Positions 1 through 7,950 of a stretch of 64,000 bases of DNA are shown one piece after another. Source of the stretch: Aquimarina sp. BL5 (GTDB taxonomy: Bacteria > Bacteroidota > Bacteroidia > Flavobacteriales > Flavobacteriaceae); NCBI RefSeq assembly GCF_003443675.1, contig NZ_CP031963.1, positions 3,123,501 through 3,187,500 of the forward strand. Reading direction: 5' to 3'. Position 1 is the stretch's first letter. Each line of letters starts with the position of its first letter. The translations under genes and the position numbers were made by a program. The notes under the pieces are model-generated. The model saw only the letters and a program-made list of their open reading frames with translations. It searched no databases and was not told the DNA's origin.

Positions 1-580
1 TCTTTTTGTCGACTAAAACGAAATTTTCTGTATGTATCATATCATAAGGCCCTCCATCACCATTTGTTTTTGCAACCAAATACGATTTTCTTGCTAAATC
101 ATAAATATGTTTTTTATCTCCTGTAACTAAATTCCATTTTGTATCATCCACTCCCTTTTCTAAAGCATATTTTTTTAGCTGAGGCACACTATCTGTTTCA
201 GGAATAACAGTATGTGATAATAAAAGTGTTTCCTGATCATTCTTTAATTCCTCTTGGATCTTTTTCATATTCCCTGTCATTATCGGACAAATCGTCTGAC
301 AGGTGGTAAAGAAAAAATCAGCTACATATATTTTATTGTGATAGTTTGCTTGGGTTACTTTCTCTCCATTTTGATTTAACAAGCTAAAATCCGTTATTTT
401 ATGATATTTTCGAACATGTTGTACCGTACTATCAACCAATTCTATACTCACCATATCCGGTTCATACACTCTAAGTACACGTTTTGGTTTTAGAATAGAA
501 TAAATAATAGAAATAATAATCGCGGATAGAATAAATAAAACTATGGCAAAGAATTTGTACTTAGAAAAAAATCGAAGCAT
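1..580 (-). CDS. SCO1/SenC family protein (3' end beyond window)
   Basis: The gene starts at 580 and runs off the left edge, so only about the first 193 residues are visible. An N-terminal membrane anchor (about residues 9-30) is followed by a thioredoxin-like domain. The copper-binding CxxxC motif of the family is present as CQTIC at residues 94-98 (FFTTCQTICPIM). SCO proteins are membrane-anchored and assist copper insertion into cytochrome c oxidase or act in thiol redox control. The segment SHTVIPETDS matches the conserved stretch after the beta hairpin. The C-terminal His copper ligand lies outside the window. It is divergent from the downstream rseP. Confidence 0.85.
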   Translation of the reverse strand, partial: MLRFFSKYKFFAIVLFILSAIIISIIYSILKPKRVLRVYEPDMVSIELVDSTVQHVRKYHKITDFSLLNQNGEKVTQANYHNKIYVADFFFTTCQTICPIMTGNMKKIQEELKNDQETLLLSHTVIPETDSVPQLKKYALEKGVDDTKWNLVTGDKKHIYDLARKSYLVAKTNGDGGPYDMIHTENFVLVDKK

Positions 581-736
581 ACTGATATTTTAGAGTTGCA
601 AAATTACGAGGATTATCTTTTACAGAATTATAGTTTTCCATAAAAAAATATTAAAACCACAATCTGTAGACTAGATTTCTTTCATAAACTACTCTAAAAG
701 GTTACTTTTGCGTGATTTAATTTTGAATAAGACCAT

Positions 737-2053
737 ATGAGTCCCATTATTGTAAAAGCATTACAGCTACTATTAAGTTTGTCTCTTCTAATCGTTCTTC
801 ACGAATTAGGGCACTTTATTCCGGCTAAATTATTTAAGACTAGAGTAGAGAAATTCTATTTGTTTTTTGATGTAAAATATTCACTATTCAAGAAAAAAAT
901 CGGAGAAACGGTTTATGGTATTGGATGGCTACCTCTTGGTGGTTATGTAAAAATTGCCGGGATGATCGATGAAAGCATGGACAAAGAGCAAATGGCTGGT
1001 CCACCTCAACCTTGGGAGTTTAGATCTAAGCCAGCGTGGCAGCGACTAATTATTATGCTTGGTGGTGTAACTGTAAATATTGTTCTTGGTTTTTTAATTT
1101 ATATGGCAATTATCTTCACCTGGGGAACTTCTTATGTATCTGTAGAAGATATTCCTGATGGTTATGAGGTTGCAGAGATTTTCGAAGGATTTGGATTTCA
1201 GGATGGAGATAGAATACTAAAAGTAAATGGAGAGGATTTCAAGGATGCTACTGATATTAATATGTATCTTTTTCTAAGAGATGTAAAAAACATTACCGTT
1301 TTATCCGCTGACGGAAATACAAAAACAATTGATATTCCAGAAAATATTGGTCAAACAATGTTTGAGGAAGGTGTTATGAAGCCATTTGGGATTAGAACCA
1401 AGACTGTATTGGATACAGTAGTGGTTGATAAACCTGCATATGCTGCTGGACTTAGAAATGGTGATAAAGTCACATCTATTAATGGAAAGAATATAACTTG
1501 GTGGCATGAATTTAAACAAGAAGTAAGTACTAACAAAGAAAAAGAAATTGATATTACCTACCTTAGAAACGGATCTGAGAATACTATTACTGTAAAAACT
1601 GATGAAGAAGGAACAATCGGAGTATTACCTGTTTTTTACAAAATAAACAGAGAAGAATACTCGTTTGGTCAAAGCATCAGCAAAGGGTTTGATTATAGTT
1701 ATTGGAAGCTTCATGACTATATCGCACAATTTAAGTATGTATTCACAAAAAAAGGAGCCACACAGATTGGTGGTTTTGCTGCTATAGGGAATCTTTTCCC
1801 ACCTGTATGGGATTGGGCTGCTTTCTGGAGTACAACGGCTTTTATATCGATTATTTTAGCTTTTATGAACATTCTACCTATACCTGCACTGGATGGTGGA
1901 CATGTGATGTTTTTATTGTACGAAATTATAGCTGGTAGAAAACCAAATGACAAGTTTATGGAGTATGCACAACTTGTTGGTTTTGTAATCTTGATTGCTT
2001 TATTACTTTTCGCAAATGGTAATGATATCTACCGCGCAATTTTCGGAAATTGA
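737..2053 (+). CDS. rseP: RseP-type site-2 membrane metalloprotease
   Basis: A 438-residue M50 family intramembrane zinc protease. The zinc motif HELGH is at residues 22-26 inside the first membrane helix, and the second active-site motif LDGGH is near residue 385. Between them lies a periplasmic region with two PDZ-like segments (around residues 130-300). The length fits RseP. In other bacteria this family cleaves anti-sigma factors or remnant signal peptides in the membrane. The ATG at 737 is chosen because the hydrophobic helix with HExxH follows at the expected distance. tRNA-Asn follows about 90 bases later with its own promoter. Confidence 0.93.
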   Translation: MSPIIVKALQLLLSLSLLIVLHELGHFIPAKLFKTRVEKFYLFFDVKYSLFKKKIGETVYGIGWLPLGGYVKIAGMIDESMDKEQMAGPPQPWEFRSKPAWQRLIIMLGGVTVNIVLGFLIYMAIIFTWGTSYVSVEDIPDGYEVAEIFEGFGFQDGDRILKVNGEDFKDATDINMYLFLRDVKNITVLSADGNTKTIDIPENIGQTMFEEGVMKPFGIRTKTVLDTVVVDKPAYAAGLRNGDKVTSINGKNITWWHEFKQEVSTNKEKEIDITYLRNGSENTITVKTDEEGTIGVLPVFYKINREEYSFGQSISKGFDYSYWKLHDYIAQFKYVFTKKGATQIGGFAAIGNLFPPVWDWAAFWSTTAFISIILAFMNILPIPALDGGHVMFLLYEIIAGRKPNDKFMEYAQLVGFVILIALLLFANGNDIYRAIFGN

Positions 2054-2071
2054 TAAAAAATTAAAAAAATC

Positions 2072-2102
2072 TTTTTGAGTATCAAAAATTAGTATATATT
2101 TG
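2072..2102 (+). promoter_or_regulatory. Promoter of tRNA-Asn
   Basis: A TTG at 2075-2077 and TATATTTG at 2095-2102 match the Bacteroidota sigma-A consensus (TTG, about 17-19 nt, TAnnTTTG). The element lies 44 nt before the tRNA. Confidence 0.7.
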
Positions 2103-2145
2103 CACTCGCAAAAGAGAAAAACACTTCTCTCTTGTTAACCGAAAT

Positions 2146-2219
2146 TCCTCCTTAGCTCAGTTGGTTAGAGCATTTGACTGTTAATCAAAGGGTCCTTGGT
2201 TCGAGCCCAAGAGGGGGAG
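2146..2219 (+). tRNA. tRNA-Asn (anticodon GTT)
   Basis: The cloverleaf can be folded by eye: acceptor TCCTCCT pairs with AGGGGGA, the anticodon loop is CTGTTAA with GTT, and the T-arm is CTTGG-TTCGAGC-CCAAG. The discriminator is G, and the 3' CCA is not encoded. Confidence 0.95.
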
Positions 2220-2226
2220 CAAAATT

Positions 2227-2262
2227 AAGCCTTAACTTATTCAAGTTAAGGCTTTTTTGTTT
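2227..2262 (+). terminator. Rho-independent terminator after tRNA-Asn
   Basis: A 12-bp stem AAGCCTTAACTT / AAGTTAAGGCTT (2227-2238 and 2243-2254) with a 4-nt loop is followed by a T run. Confidence 0.85.
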
Positions 2263-2360
2263 TATCGCTTTTTTTATCCAACCAGTTATCCAGTAACTCT
2301 GTTTTGCTTGTTTCTATTATGTATTTGAGATTATCAATTTTATATCTTTAATAATCAAAA

Positions 2361-2720
2361 TTAATGCAAGTTTGCTAATCTATGTAAGTATAGGTTTGAT
2401 ATTATTGTTACAACTATTAAAAATAGATTGACTAGTGTTATAATGAATGGATCCTTATGCGCTGTATGCGCTACAATAGCTGTTACAAAAAATAAAATAA
2501 CTCCTACGTAAGCCCATTCCTTTACTTGAATTGGAAACTGAGGTATTATTATCACAATTAATGCAATAACTTTTAAGACTGCAATCTGTATTCTAAAATG
2601 ATCAGGAAAACCTAATATTTTAACCCCTTGAATAGTTGGCTTATGGAACATGTATGTATAGGCACTCCATAAAAGAAATGCTGATAATAGAATCGTAGTT
2701 GACCAGTATATTGCTTTCAT
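2361..2720 (-). CDS. DoxX-like membrane protein
   Basis: A 119-residue protein with four predicted membrane helices, matching the small DoxX-like family. The helix starting MKAIYWSTTILLSAFLLW and the following HKPTIQG-type loop are typical. The biochemical role is not established for this subgroup. Its start lies 3 nt after the stop of the SDR gene, so it is very probably cotranscribed with the SDR and under the same TetR regulator. Confidence 0.75.
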   Translation of the reverse strand: MKAIYWSTTILLSAFLLWSAYTYMFHKPTIQGVKILGFPDHFRIQIAVLKVIALIVIIIPQFPIQVKEWAYVGVILFFVTAIVAHTAHKDPFIITLVNLFLIVVTIISNLYLHRLANLH

Positions 2721-2723
2721 ATT

Positions 2724-3584
2724 CTATAAAAAACTGTTCTTTATTTGCTGTACTAGTTTGTTTCCATCGGGGTCAGCCTGAGTTTTTAGTTTACAAAAGT
2801 CCTCTGCCCATTTAGAAGTACGCATACGTAAAGGTGGATTTTCACTTTGAGCCACTTTTAGTGCAACCATAGCAACTTCCAAGCCTGTTTGATAGACTTG
2901 TTCTTTGCTTTCATTTGCTCTTTGTTGATTCCCCGCTAAATATTTTTGAAATATCGGTAAATATTCGCCAGAAGCCAGATCGCCTTCTACCTTTGTTTTG
3001 TCAATTGCAGAAGTCATAAATTCTGTAACTATTCCTCCAGGTTCTAAACAAGTGATTTTGATATTAAAAGCATCACTAACATAGGTAGTTAATGCCTCCA
3101 TAAAACCTTCTACTGCAAATTTAGCTCCACAATATAGTTCATTAAAAGGTTGCCCGACTAAACCTCCAACAGATGTTATATTGATGATCTGACCAAACTT
3201 TTGCTTTCTCATAAAAGGCAATACCGCTTGAGTACAGAAAACAACACCGTGATAATTGACTTCTGTAACCCATCGAATTTCATCCTCTGTAGCATGTTCT
3301 GTAGTTTTAGCGAAACCTGCTCCCGCGTTATTAAATAAAATATCTATTTTTCCGTCATTTTCAATAATAGTATTTATAGCAGCACTGATAGTATCAACTT
3401 TTGTTACATCGAGTTGTAATAGTTCTATATTCAGATTTTCTTCTTTAATTCTCTTTCTAAGAATATCGGCCTTGGCAAGATTTCGCATTGTTGCGTACAC
3501 CTTGTAGTCGTTTTTCGCAAAAAGAATAGCACTTTCTAAACCAACACCTGATGAAGTCCCGGTAATTAATACATTTTTAATCAT
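2724..3584 (-). CDS. Short-chain dehydrogenase/reductase (SDR)
   Basis: A 286-residue classical SDR. It shows the nucleotide-binding glycine motif TGTSSGVG near residue 8, the NNAG motif (LFNNAGAGF), the catalytic Ser in ITSVGG, and YCGAK as the catalytic YxxxK. The substrate is not predictable from sequence. It sits between a TetR gene (upstream) and a DoxX-like gene (downstream) on the same strand, with a palindrome (3601-3620) just upstream of its start. This suggests an inducible TetR-controlled unit. Confidence 0.88.
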   Translation of the reverse strand: MIKNVLITGTSSGVGLESAILFAKNDYKVYATMRNLAKADILRKRIKEENLNIELLQLDVTKVDTISAAINTIIENDGKIDILFNNAGAGFAKTTEHATEDEIRWVTEVNYHGVVFCTQAVLPFMRKQKFGQIINITSVGGLVGQPFNELYCGAKFAVEGFMEALTTYVSDAFNIKITCLEPGGIVTEFMTSAIDKTKVEGDLASGEYLPIFQKYLAGNQQRANESKEQVYQTGLEVAMVALKVAQSENPPLRMRTSKWAEDFCKLKTQADPDGNKLVQQIKNSFL

Positions 3585-3600
3585 AATTGTGTGAATATTT

Positions 3601-3620
3601 TGGAATGAACATTCATTCCA
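3601..3620. promoter_or_regulatory. Palindromic TetR operator candidate (site 1)
   Basis: TGGAATGAACATTCATTCCA is a perfect inverted repeat with 9-bp arms, located 17 nt upstream of the SDR start. Its half-site GGAATGA also occurs in the palindrome upstream of the tetR gene (4200-4233), so both are probably bound by the same regulator. Confidence 0.6.
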
Positions 3621-3637
3621 ATGGTTAATTAAATTTT

Positions 3638-4189
3638 TTATTCCTTAATAGCATCCCAAGTCATTTGCATCTGACTTTTTAGAGATGTTTTCTTGGTTTT
3701 TGGTTTTATTGAATACCATCTTAAATAGGATAAAACAGCTCCACCAACAAACATTAATAATTCTTCAATTTCAATATTCTTAATAATATGTTCTTTTTTT
3801 CCTTGACTTAATAGTTGTAAAAAAGGTTCAACAGATTTAACACCTTCCTCTCTGCTTTCTTCAGTGATAATTGGAGAGGCATGAAGTTGTTCCATAAATT
3901 TAAAAAAGCTTGGATTCCCAATAAAAAATTCAACAACTGAAATAAAATAATTTTCAAATTGAGTTTTTATAGGTCGATCAGATTGAAACTCTAAAAAAAC
4001 GTCTTTTTCCTTCTCTTTAATATCAACATAGATCCAATTGATTAATACTTCTTTATTTGGAAAATAATTGTAGATAGTTCCCATTCCAGTTCCTGCATCC
4101 TTAGCGATGGCGGACATTGGAGTATTATGAACTCCTTGGGTTGTTAAGAGTTTTAAAGCGGATGATACTATTGCCTGCTTTTTATTCAC
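3638..4189 (-). CDS. TetR/AcrR family transcriptional regulator
   Basis: A 183-residue protein with a classical N-terminal TetR helix-turn-helix: AIVSSALKLL, then MSAIAKDAGTGMGTIYNYFPNKEVL (about residues 5-50). The C-terminal part is the variable ligand/dimer domain. Palindromes flank the gene on both sides, one before its own start (4200-4233) and one before the SDR gene (3601-3620). The likely mode is autoregulation plus repression of the SDR/DoxX genes. The inducer is unknown. Confidence 0.9.
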   Translation of the reverse strand: MNKKQAIVSSALKLLTTQGVHNTPMSAIAKDAGTGMGTIYNYFPNKEVLINWIYVDIKEKEKDVFLEFQSDRPIKTQFENYFISVVEFFIGNPSFFKFMEQLHASPIITEESREEGVKSVEPFLQLLSQGKKEHIIKNIEIEELLMFVGGAVLSYLRWYSIKPKTKKTSLKSQMQMTWDAIKE

Positions 4190-4199
4190 AGAACAAATG

Positions 4200-4233
4200 T
4201 ATTAATCTTGGAATGATTATTCCAAGATTAATA
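4200..4233. promoter_or_regulatory. Palindromic TetR operator candidate (site 2)
   Basis: A perfect inverted repeat with 15-bp arms: TATTAATCTTGGAAT (4200-4214) and ATTCCAAGATTAATA (4219-4233), with 4 nt between. It lies 10 nt upstream of the tetR start codon and shares the GGAAT core with site 1. Confidence 0.6.
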
Positions 4234-4540
4234 CATATATTTTCATTTTAGAGATGAATAGGTAATACTTATATCTAATCTATTATCACTGTCATTCTAA
4301 TAGGAGAAGAAGGTTACGTTTGTCAGTCTGAGCCTGTCGAAGGCTAGTTTATTGTTTTATAATTTTTCCGGAATAGCTTTTATCAGCTATTTTTAAAATA
4401 GATAAATGACATCATTTTGTAGATATTATGAGGCAAAATCCTATAACTGTAATTTTTATGATATTCTAATAAATTACTTGATATCGTATTATTATAATTA
4501 GTTAACTCTAATAAAAATTACAAGAAATGTACTTCTAAAA
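4234..4540. other. Intergenic region without a gene
   Basis: No coding frame is recognisable. The only notable element is the short GC-richer piece at 4321-4347, listed separately. Confidence 0.5.
4321..4347. repeat. Dispersed-repeat-like intergenic element
   Basis: The core GTCAGTCTGAGCCTGTCGAA, extending to GGCTAG, resembles the short TCTGAGC...GTCGAAG intergenic repeats known across many Flavobacteriia genomes. Only one copy is seen here, so the assignment rests on resemblance. Confidence 0.4.
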
Positions 4541-4573
4541 AAGAAAATAGCACTGAGAAATATCAGTGCTATT
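4541..4573 (-). terminator. Terminator of the symporter gene
   Basis: An 11-bp stem AATAGCACTGA / TCAGTGCTATT (4546-4556 and 4563-4573) is followed on the minus strand by TTCTTTTTT. It lies 34 nt after the stop of the symporter gene. Confidence 0.8.
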
Positions 4574-4606
4574 CATTACTAAATTTATAAAAAATCTATT
4601 CTATTA

Positions 4607-6415
4607 TTAAACAACAAGGTTCTTTCCAATCCTTTTCCACACTATGACTAACAGAACACCAGAAATGATGGTCCCTGATCCTAGAATCAATGATTCTTGT
4701 AGATTTCCATAAATAATATGCCCCGTAGTAAATAACACTCCGTATACTAGGAAACATCCTAGTAATAACGCTAAAATCCCTGATGGTACACTCCAACCTT
4801 CTATATTATTTATAAGTTCAATATTGTTTTGCTTTGCTTTGGCAATAACACCTTTCCAGCCAGGTCCTCCAGGTTGTATTTTTCTGTAGAAATTCTGCAA
4901 AACACTATCGCTTTCAGGTTTTGTTAAAAACGTTACACTTATCCACATAATGGTTGTTATGAGCACAATACAAGGAAGTTTTGCCCAACTTGGCATTATT
5001 GCATCATCACCAAATACATAATCACCAATTGATGAAGAAAATATTAACGAAACAATTCCCGAAATAATCATTGCAGAGATTTCACTCCAAGAATTTATTC
5101 GCCACCAAAACCATCTTAGAATAAAAATAAGTCCAGTTCCTGCACCAAACATTATAATGATATCAAAAAGTTGTTTTGCATTCTTAAGATATAATGCAAA
5201 CAAAGCACTCAATACCATTAAAACAACTGTTGATATTCTTCCAATCATTACCAACTCTTTCTCCGATGCGTCTTTCTTTATCTGTTGCTTATAAAAATCA
5301 TTTACAATGTAAGATGATCCCCAATTAAGATGTGTAGAAATGGTACTCATATATGCTGCTATAAGTGAAGCAAACACTAAACCTAATAATCCACTTGGCA
5401 ATTTTGCCAACATCGCTGAATATGCCAAATCATGTCCTAATTTATCTTCGGATACGTTTGGAAAAGCCTCTTGAATACTAGCGATATCAGGAAATACTAT
5501 AAGCGAAGCTAATGCAACTAATATCCAAGGCCAAGGTCTTAATGCATAATGCATTATATTAAAAAAGAACGTTGCTCCTATTGCATGATTTTCATTTTTA
5601 GCAGCAAGCATACGTTGCGCAATATAGCCTCCTCCTCCAGGTTCTGCTCCTGGAAACCAAGAACTCCACCATTGTACCGCTAATGGTATAATTAATAACG
5701 TGATGAGTGCTTCTTTATCATCAAAATCTGGTAATAAAGATAATTTATCAGACACATTAGGATGTTCCATCAAGCTTTTAAGCCCACCAACTTCTGGTAT
5801 GTTCACTAAATAATATGCTGCTCCTATTGCTCCTGCAATCGCTATAAAAAACAATAAAAAATCTGTGTACACGACACCTTTAAAACCTCCTAGAGCACTA
5901 AAAACTACAGTAATTATTCCTGCATATACAATAGTCTCCCACGGTTCTAAACCGAGCATAATACTACCTATTTTAATCGCAGCAAGAGTAACACCTGCCA
6001 TTGCAAAAACATTAAAAACAAGACCTAAATATAGAGCTCTAAATGATCTTAAAAAAACAGCAGGAGCACCACCATAACGTAACTCATAAAACTCAATATC
6101 TGTACTCACATTAGATCTCCGCCAAAGTTTAGCATAGATAAAAACAGTGAGCAGACCTGTAATTAAAAACGCCCACCACATCCAGTTTGAAGAAACACCA
6201 TCTTTTCTCACTATATCTGTTACAAAGTTCGGGGTATCGGTAGAAAATGTAGTTGCTACCATAGAGAAACCTAATAACCACCAAGGCATATTTCTTCCTG
6301 ATAAAAAGTATTCTGAAGTATTCTTTCCTGCCTTTTTTGATACTATTAAGCCTATCAAAAGTGTGGTAAGAAGAATAACTATTATAATTGAGTAATCAAG
6401 TGTACTTAGTTTCAT
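4607..6415 (-). CDS. Sodium:solute symporter (SSS family)
   Basis: A 602-residue polytopic membrane protein of the SSS/SLC5 family with about 13-14 hydrophobic helices. Family signatures include the start LDYSIIIVILLTTLLIGLIVSKKAGKN-type region, SEYFLSGRNMPWWLLGFSM, and the Na-site helix ASLIAAYMSTISTHLNWGSS. The family imports sugars, amino acids or other solutes with sodium; the substrate cannot be read from sequence. Upstream of its start lies a decayed zone with a SusC fragment, which might once have belonged to a glycan uptake locus. Confidence 0.9.
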   Translation of the reverse strand: MKLSTLDYSIIIVILLTTLLIGLIVSKKAGKNTSEYFLSGRNMPWWLLGFSMVATTFSTDTPNFVTDIVRKDGVSSNWMWWAFLITGLLTVFIYAKLWRRSNVSTDIEFYELRYGGAPAVFLRSFRALYLGLVFNVFAMAGVTLAAIKIGSIMLGLEPWETIVYAGIITVVFSALGGFKGVVYTDFLLFFIAIAGAIGAAYYLVNIPEVGGLKSLMEHPNVSDKLSLLPDFDDKEALITLLIIPLAVQWWSSWFPGAEPGGGGYIAQRMLAAKNENHAIGATFFFNIMHYALRPWPWILVALASLIVFPDIASIQEAFPNVSEDKLGHDLAYSAMLAKLPSGLLGLVFASLIAAYMSTISTHLNWGSSYIVNDFYKQQIKKDASEKELVMIGRISTVVLMVLSALFALYLKNAKQLFDIIIMFGAGTGLIFILRWFWWRINSWSEISAMIISGIVSLIFSSSIGDYVFGDDAIMPSWAKLPCIVLITTIMWISVTFLTKPESDSVLQNFYRKIQPGGPGWKGVIAKAKQNNIELINNIEGWSVPSGILALLLGCFLVYGVLFTTGHIIYGNLQESLILGSGTIISGVLLVIVWKRIGKNLVV

Positions 6416-6503
6416 GTGAATGTATTTGCTATATTTTTGGTTATGCCAATTGTACTAAAAAGGCTATTTTTTTATATTGTATAGAATTGGATTAAGATAT
6501 TAG
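6416..6503. other. Intergenic region upstream of the symporter
   Basis: AT-rich, with no gene seen. It presumably holds the symporter promoter, but no clear TAnnTTTG match with proper spacing was identified. Confidence 0.4.
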
Positions 6504-6641
6504 TTATTCATTAAATAGATTGCCTTTGTTTTTTAATATTTGTTTTTTAGCGTGAATTGAATAGTTTCGGCCTATGGGGATTCTTTTATCTCCAATCTCT
6601 ACAAGATTACCAATAATCATTAAAGTAACACCCTCATCTAA
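6504..6641 (-). pseudogene. Remnant of a LytTR response regulator C-terminus
   Basis: The minus-strand frame ending at TAA 6504-6506 reads LDEGVTLMIIGNLVEIGDKR and then IPIGRNYSIHAKKQILKNKG. This resembles the last about 40 residues of LytTR DNA-binding domains (the xxGNxVxIGDxxIPIGRNY type end). A stop codon precedes this stretch in frame and no start or receiver domain is present. It appears to be a decayed gene tail. Confidence 0.4.
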
Positions 6642-6920
6642 TTACATTAAAAAGAAAGTATATTATCCAAAAATAGAAATGGTACTTCTTCTTAATCACT
6701 CTTTTTGCCACAGAATGATCTTGATTTAGTTAAAAAATTGTGAAAAAGTATCATTAAATAACATAAAAAACAAAAAAAGTTTAGCCACAAAAACTTATGA
6801 CAACAGTTATCTGCAGTTATATGTCGTTCATTATCAAAATGCTGTTGTTGAGATAAAAAAAAAAAAGAAAACCTTCAAACTATTAATTTAGAACAACACA
6901 AATAATCAATAAAAGGAAAA

Positions 6921-7200
6921 CATGAGGCAAAAAAAATCACTTTATTTTTATTTTTAGTAGTTGGAGTTATCTCTCAAGAAAAAAAAGATGTCAGGGACAG
7001 TAACTGATATTGTTAACGAAACTCCCTTACCAGGAGTTAATGTGATCGTAAAAGGAACTTCTAATGGAGTACAAACTGATTTTGATGGAGCTTATTCAAT
7101 TAACGTTTCTCCCGGAGACGTTTTAGTATTTTCATACATTGGATTTACGACTATATAAAAATCTATTGGTTCGTCTAATACTATTAACCCATTGAGCATT
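6921..7200 (+). pseudogene. SusC/RagA-type TonB receptor, N-terminal remnant with frameshifts
   Basis: The start ATG at 6921 and a signal-peptide-like stretch are followed by a carboxypeptidase-like regulatory domain: SGTVTDIVNETPLPGVNVIV, then GTSNGVQTDFDGAYSINV, then LVFSYIGFTTI. This is the hallmark N-domain of SusC-like outer-membrane receptors. The reading frame is broken twice in poly-A runs: one base is missing after ATGAGGC, and one is extra before GATGTCAGGG. A stop (7156-7158) ends it after about 80 residues. The plug and barrel are absent. Confidence 0.75.
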
Positions 7201-7209
7201 TAGGGAATA

Positions 7210-7602
7210 TTAATTTTCAGGTAAGCTATAGTTTTGTTCTTTACATATTTTACTTCTGGATAACTTACAAACTTCCAAAGGCATACTGTCAATGATATAA
7301 CAGCGTTGCGATTGATTCAACTTCATTACCAATGCCTTGCGAAGCGATTCTCTAAAAGAAAACAACCTGCGCTTCTTTCTATTGTAAACACTCCGTTCTA
7401 TTTTGTGAGATAAATCAGAAGGCAAAATTCGAAAAAGTTGACATTCACTATCAATACGCATACATTCTGAAGTTAAATCAACAGCTATAAACTCTTTATC
7501 TCTCAGTTTAGGTTTACGTATTAGACATAAATAATCTATTTCAGAATCTAATTCTTTTAAAACCTTTAGTATTTTATTTTAACTTGCCTGAAAGTTGCGC
7601 AT
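7210..7602 (-). pseudogene. IS982 family transposase fragment
   Basis: From the ATG at 7602 the frame meets a TAA after seven codons, then continues as KILKVLKELDSEIDYLCLIR, KPKLRDKEFIAVDLTSE, CQLFRILPSDLSHKIERSVY, NRKKRRLF, and IIDSMPLEVCKLSRSKICKE. These are characteristic of the N-terminal half of IS982 transposases. The catalytic C-terminal half is missing. Inverted 9-mers TTGTTGTGT (7609-7617) and ACACAACAA (7668-7676) lie just outside but cannot be proven to be IS ends. Confidence 0.75.
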
Positions 7603-7950
7603 ACCTAATTGTTGTGTGGTAAATACAATTTATTATCTCTTAGCAGGTTGCACAACTTTTTCCAAATACACAACAAGTTAATTTTATTTTATTTTGTTAA
7701 ACAAAGACTTAATCCTTAGTTTTGCCAAAAAGTAGTAAACCAAATCATATTATCAAACATCCCCCCTCTAGATAATTATAATATTACTCTTGAAACCAAA
7801 AATAACGAGAACGTAAAATTTCTCCAGAATTACCCTCTTTTACATAATTGGTTTGTTACCTGTAATATTGTTATTTAAATAAATTGTATACAAAAGCAAG
7901 TGTAATTAGACTCTATATTTTATGGAGTGAATGGCTTTATTTGGAATAGA
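7603..7950. other. Intergenic region before the repeat adhesin
   Basis: AT-rich, no gene. It contains the small inverted repeat TTGTTGTGT/ACACAACAA (7609-7617, 7668-7676). It presumably holds the promoter of the large surface protein, which I could not locate confidently. Confidence 0.4.

Noticed and set aside
7609..7676. Inverted 9-mers next to the IS982 remnant as IS ends
   Set aside because: They do not flank the transposase fragment, and no target duplication is visible.
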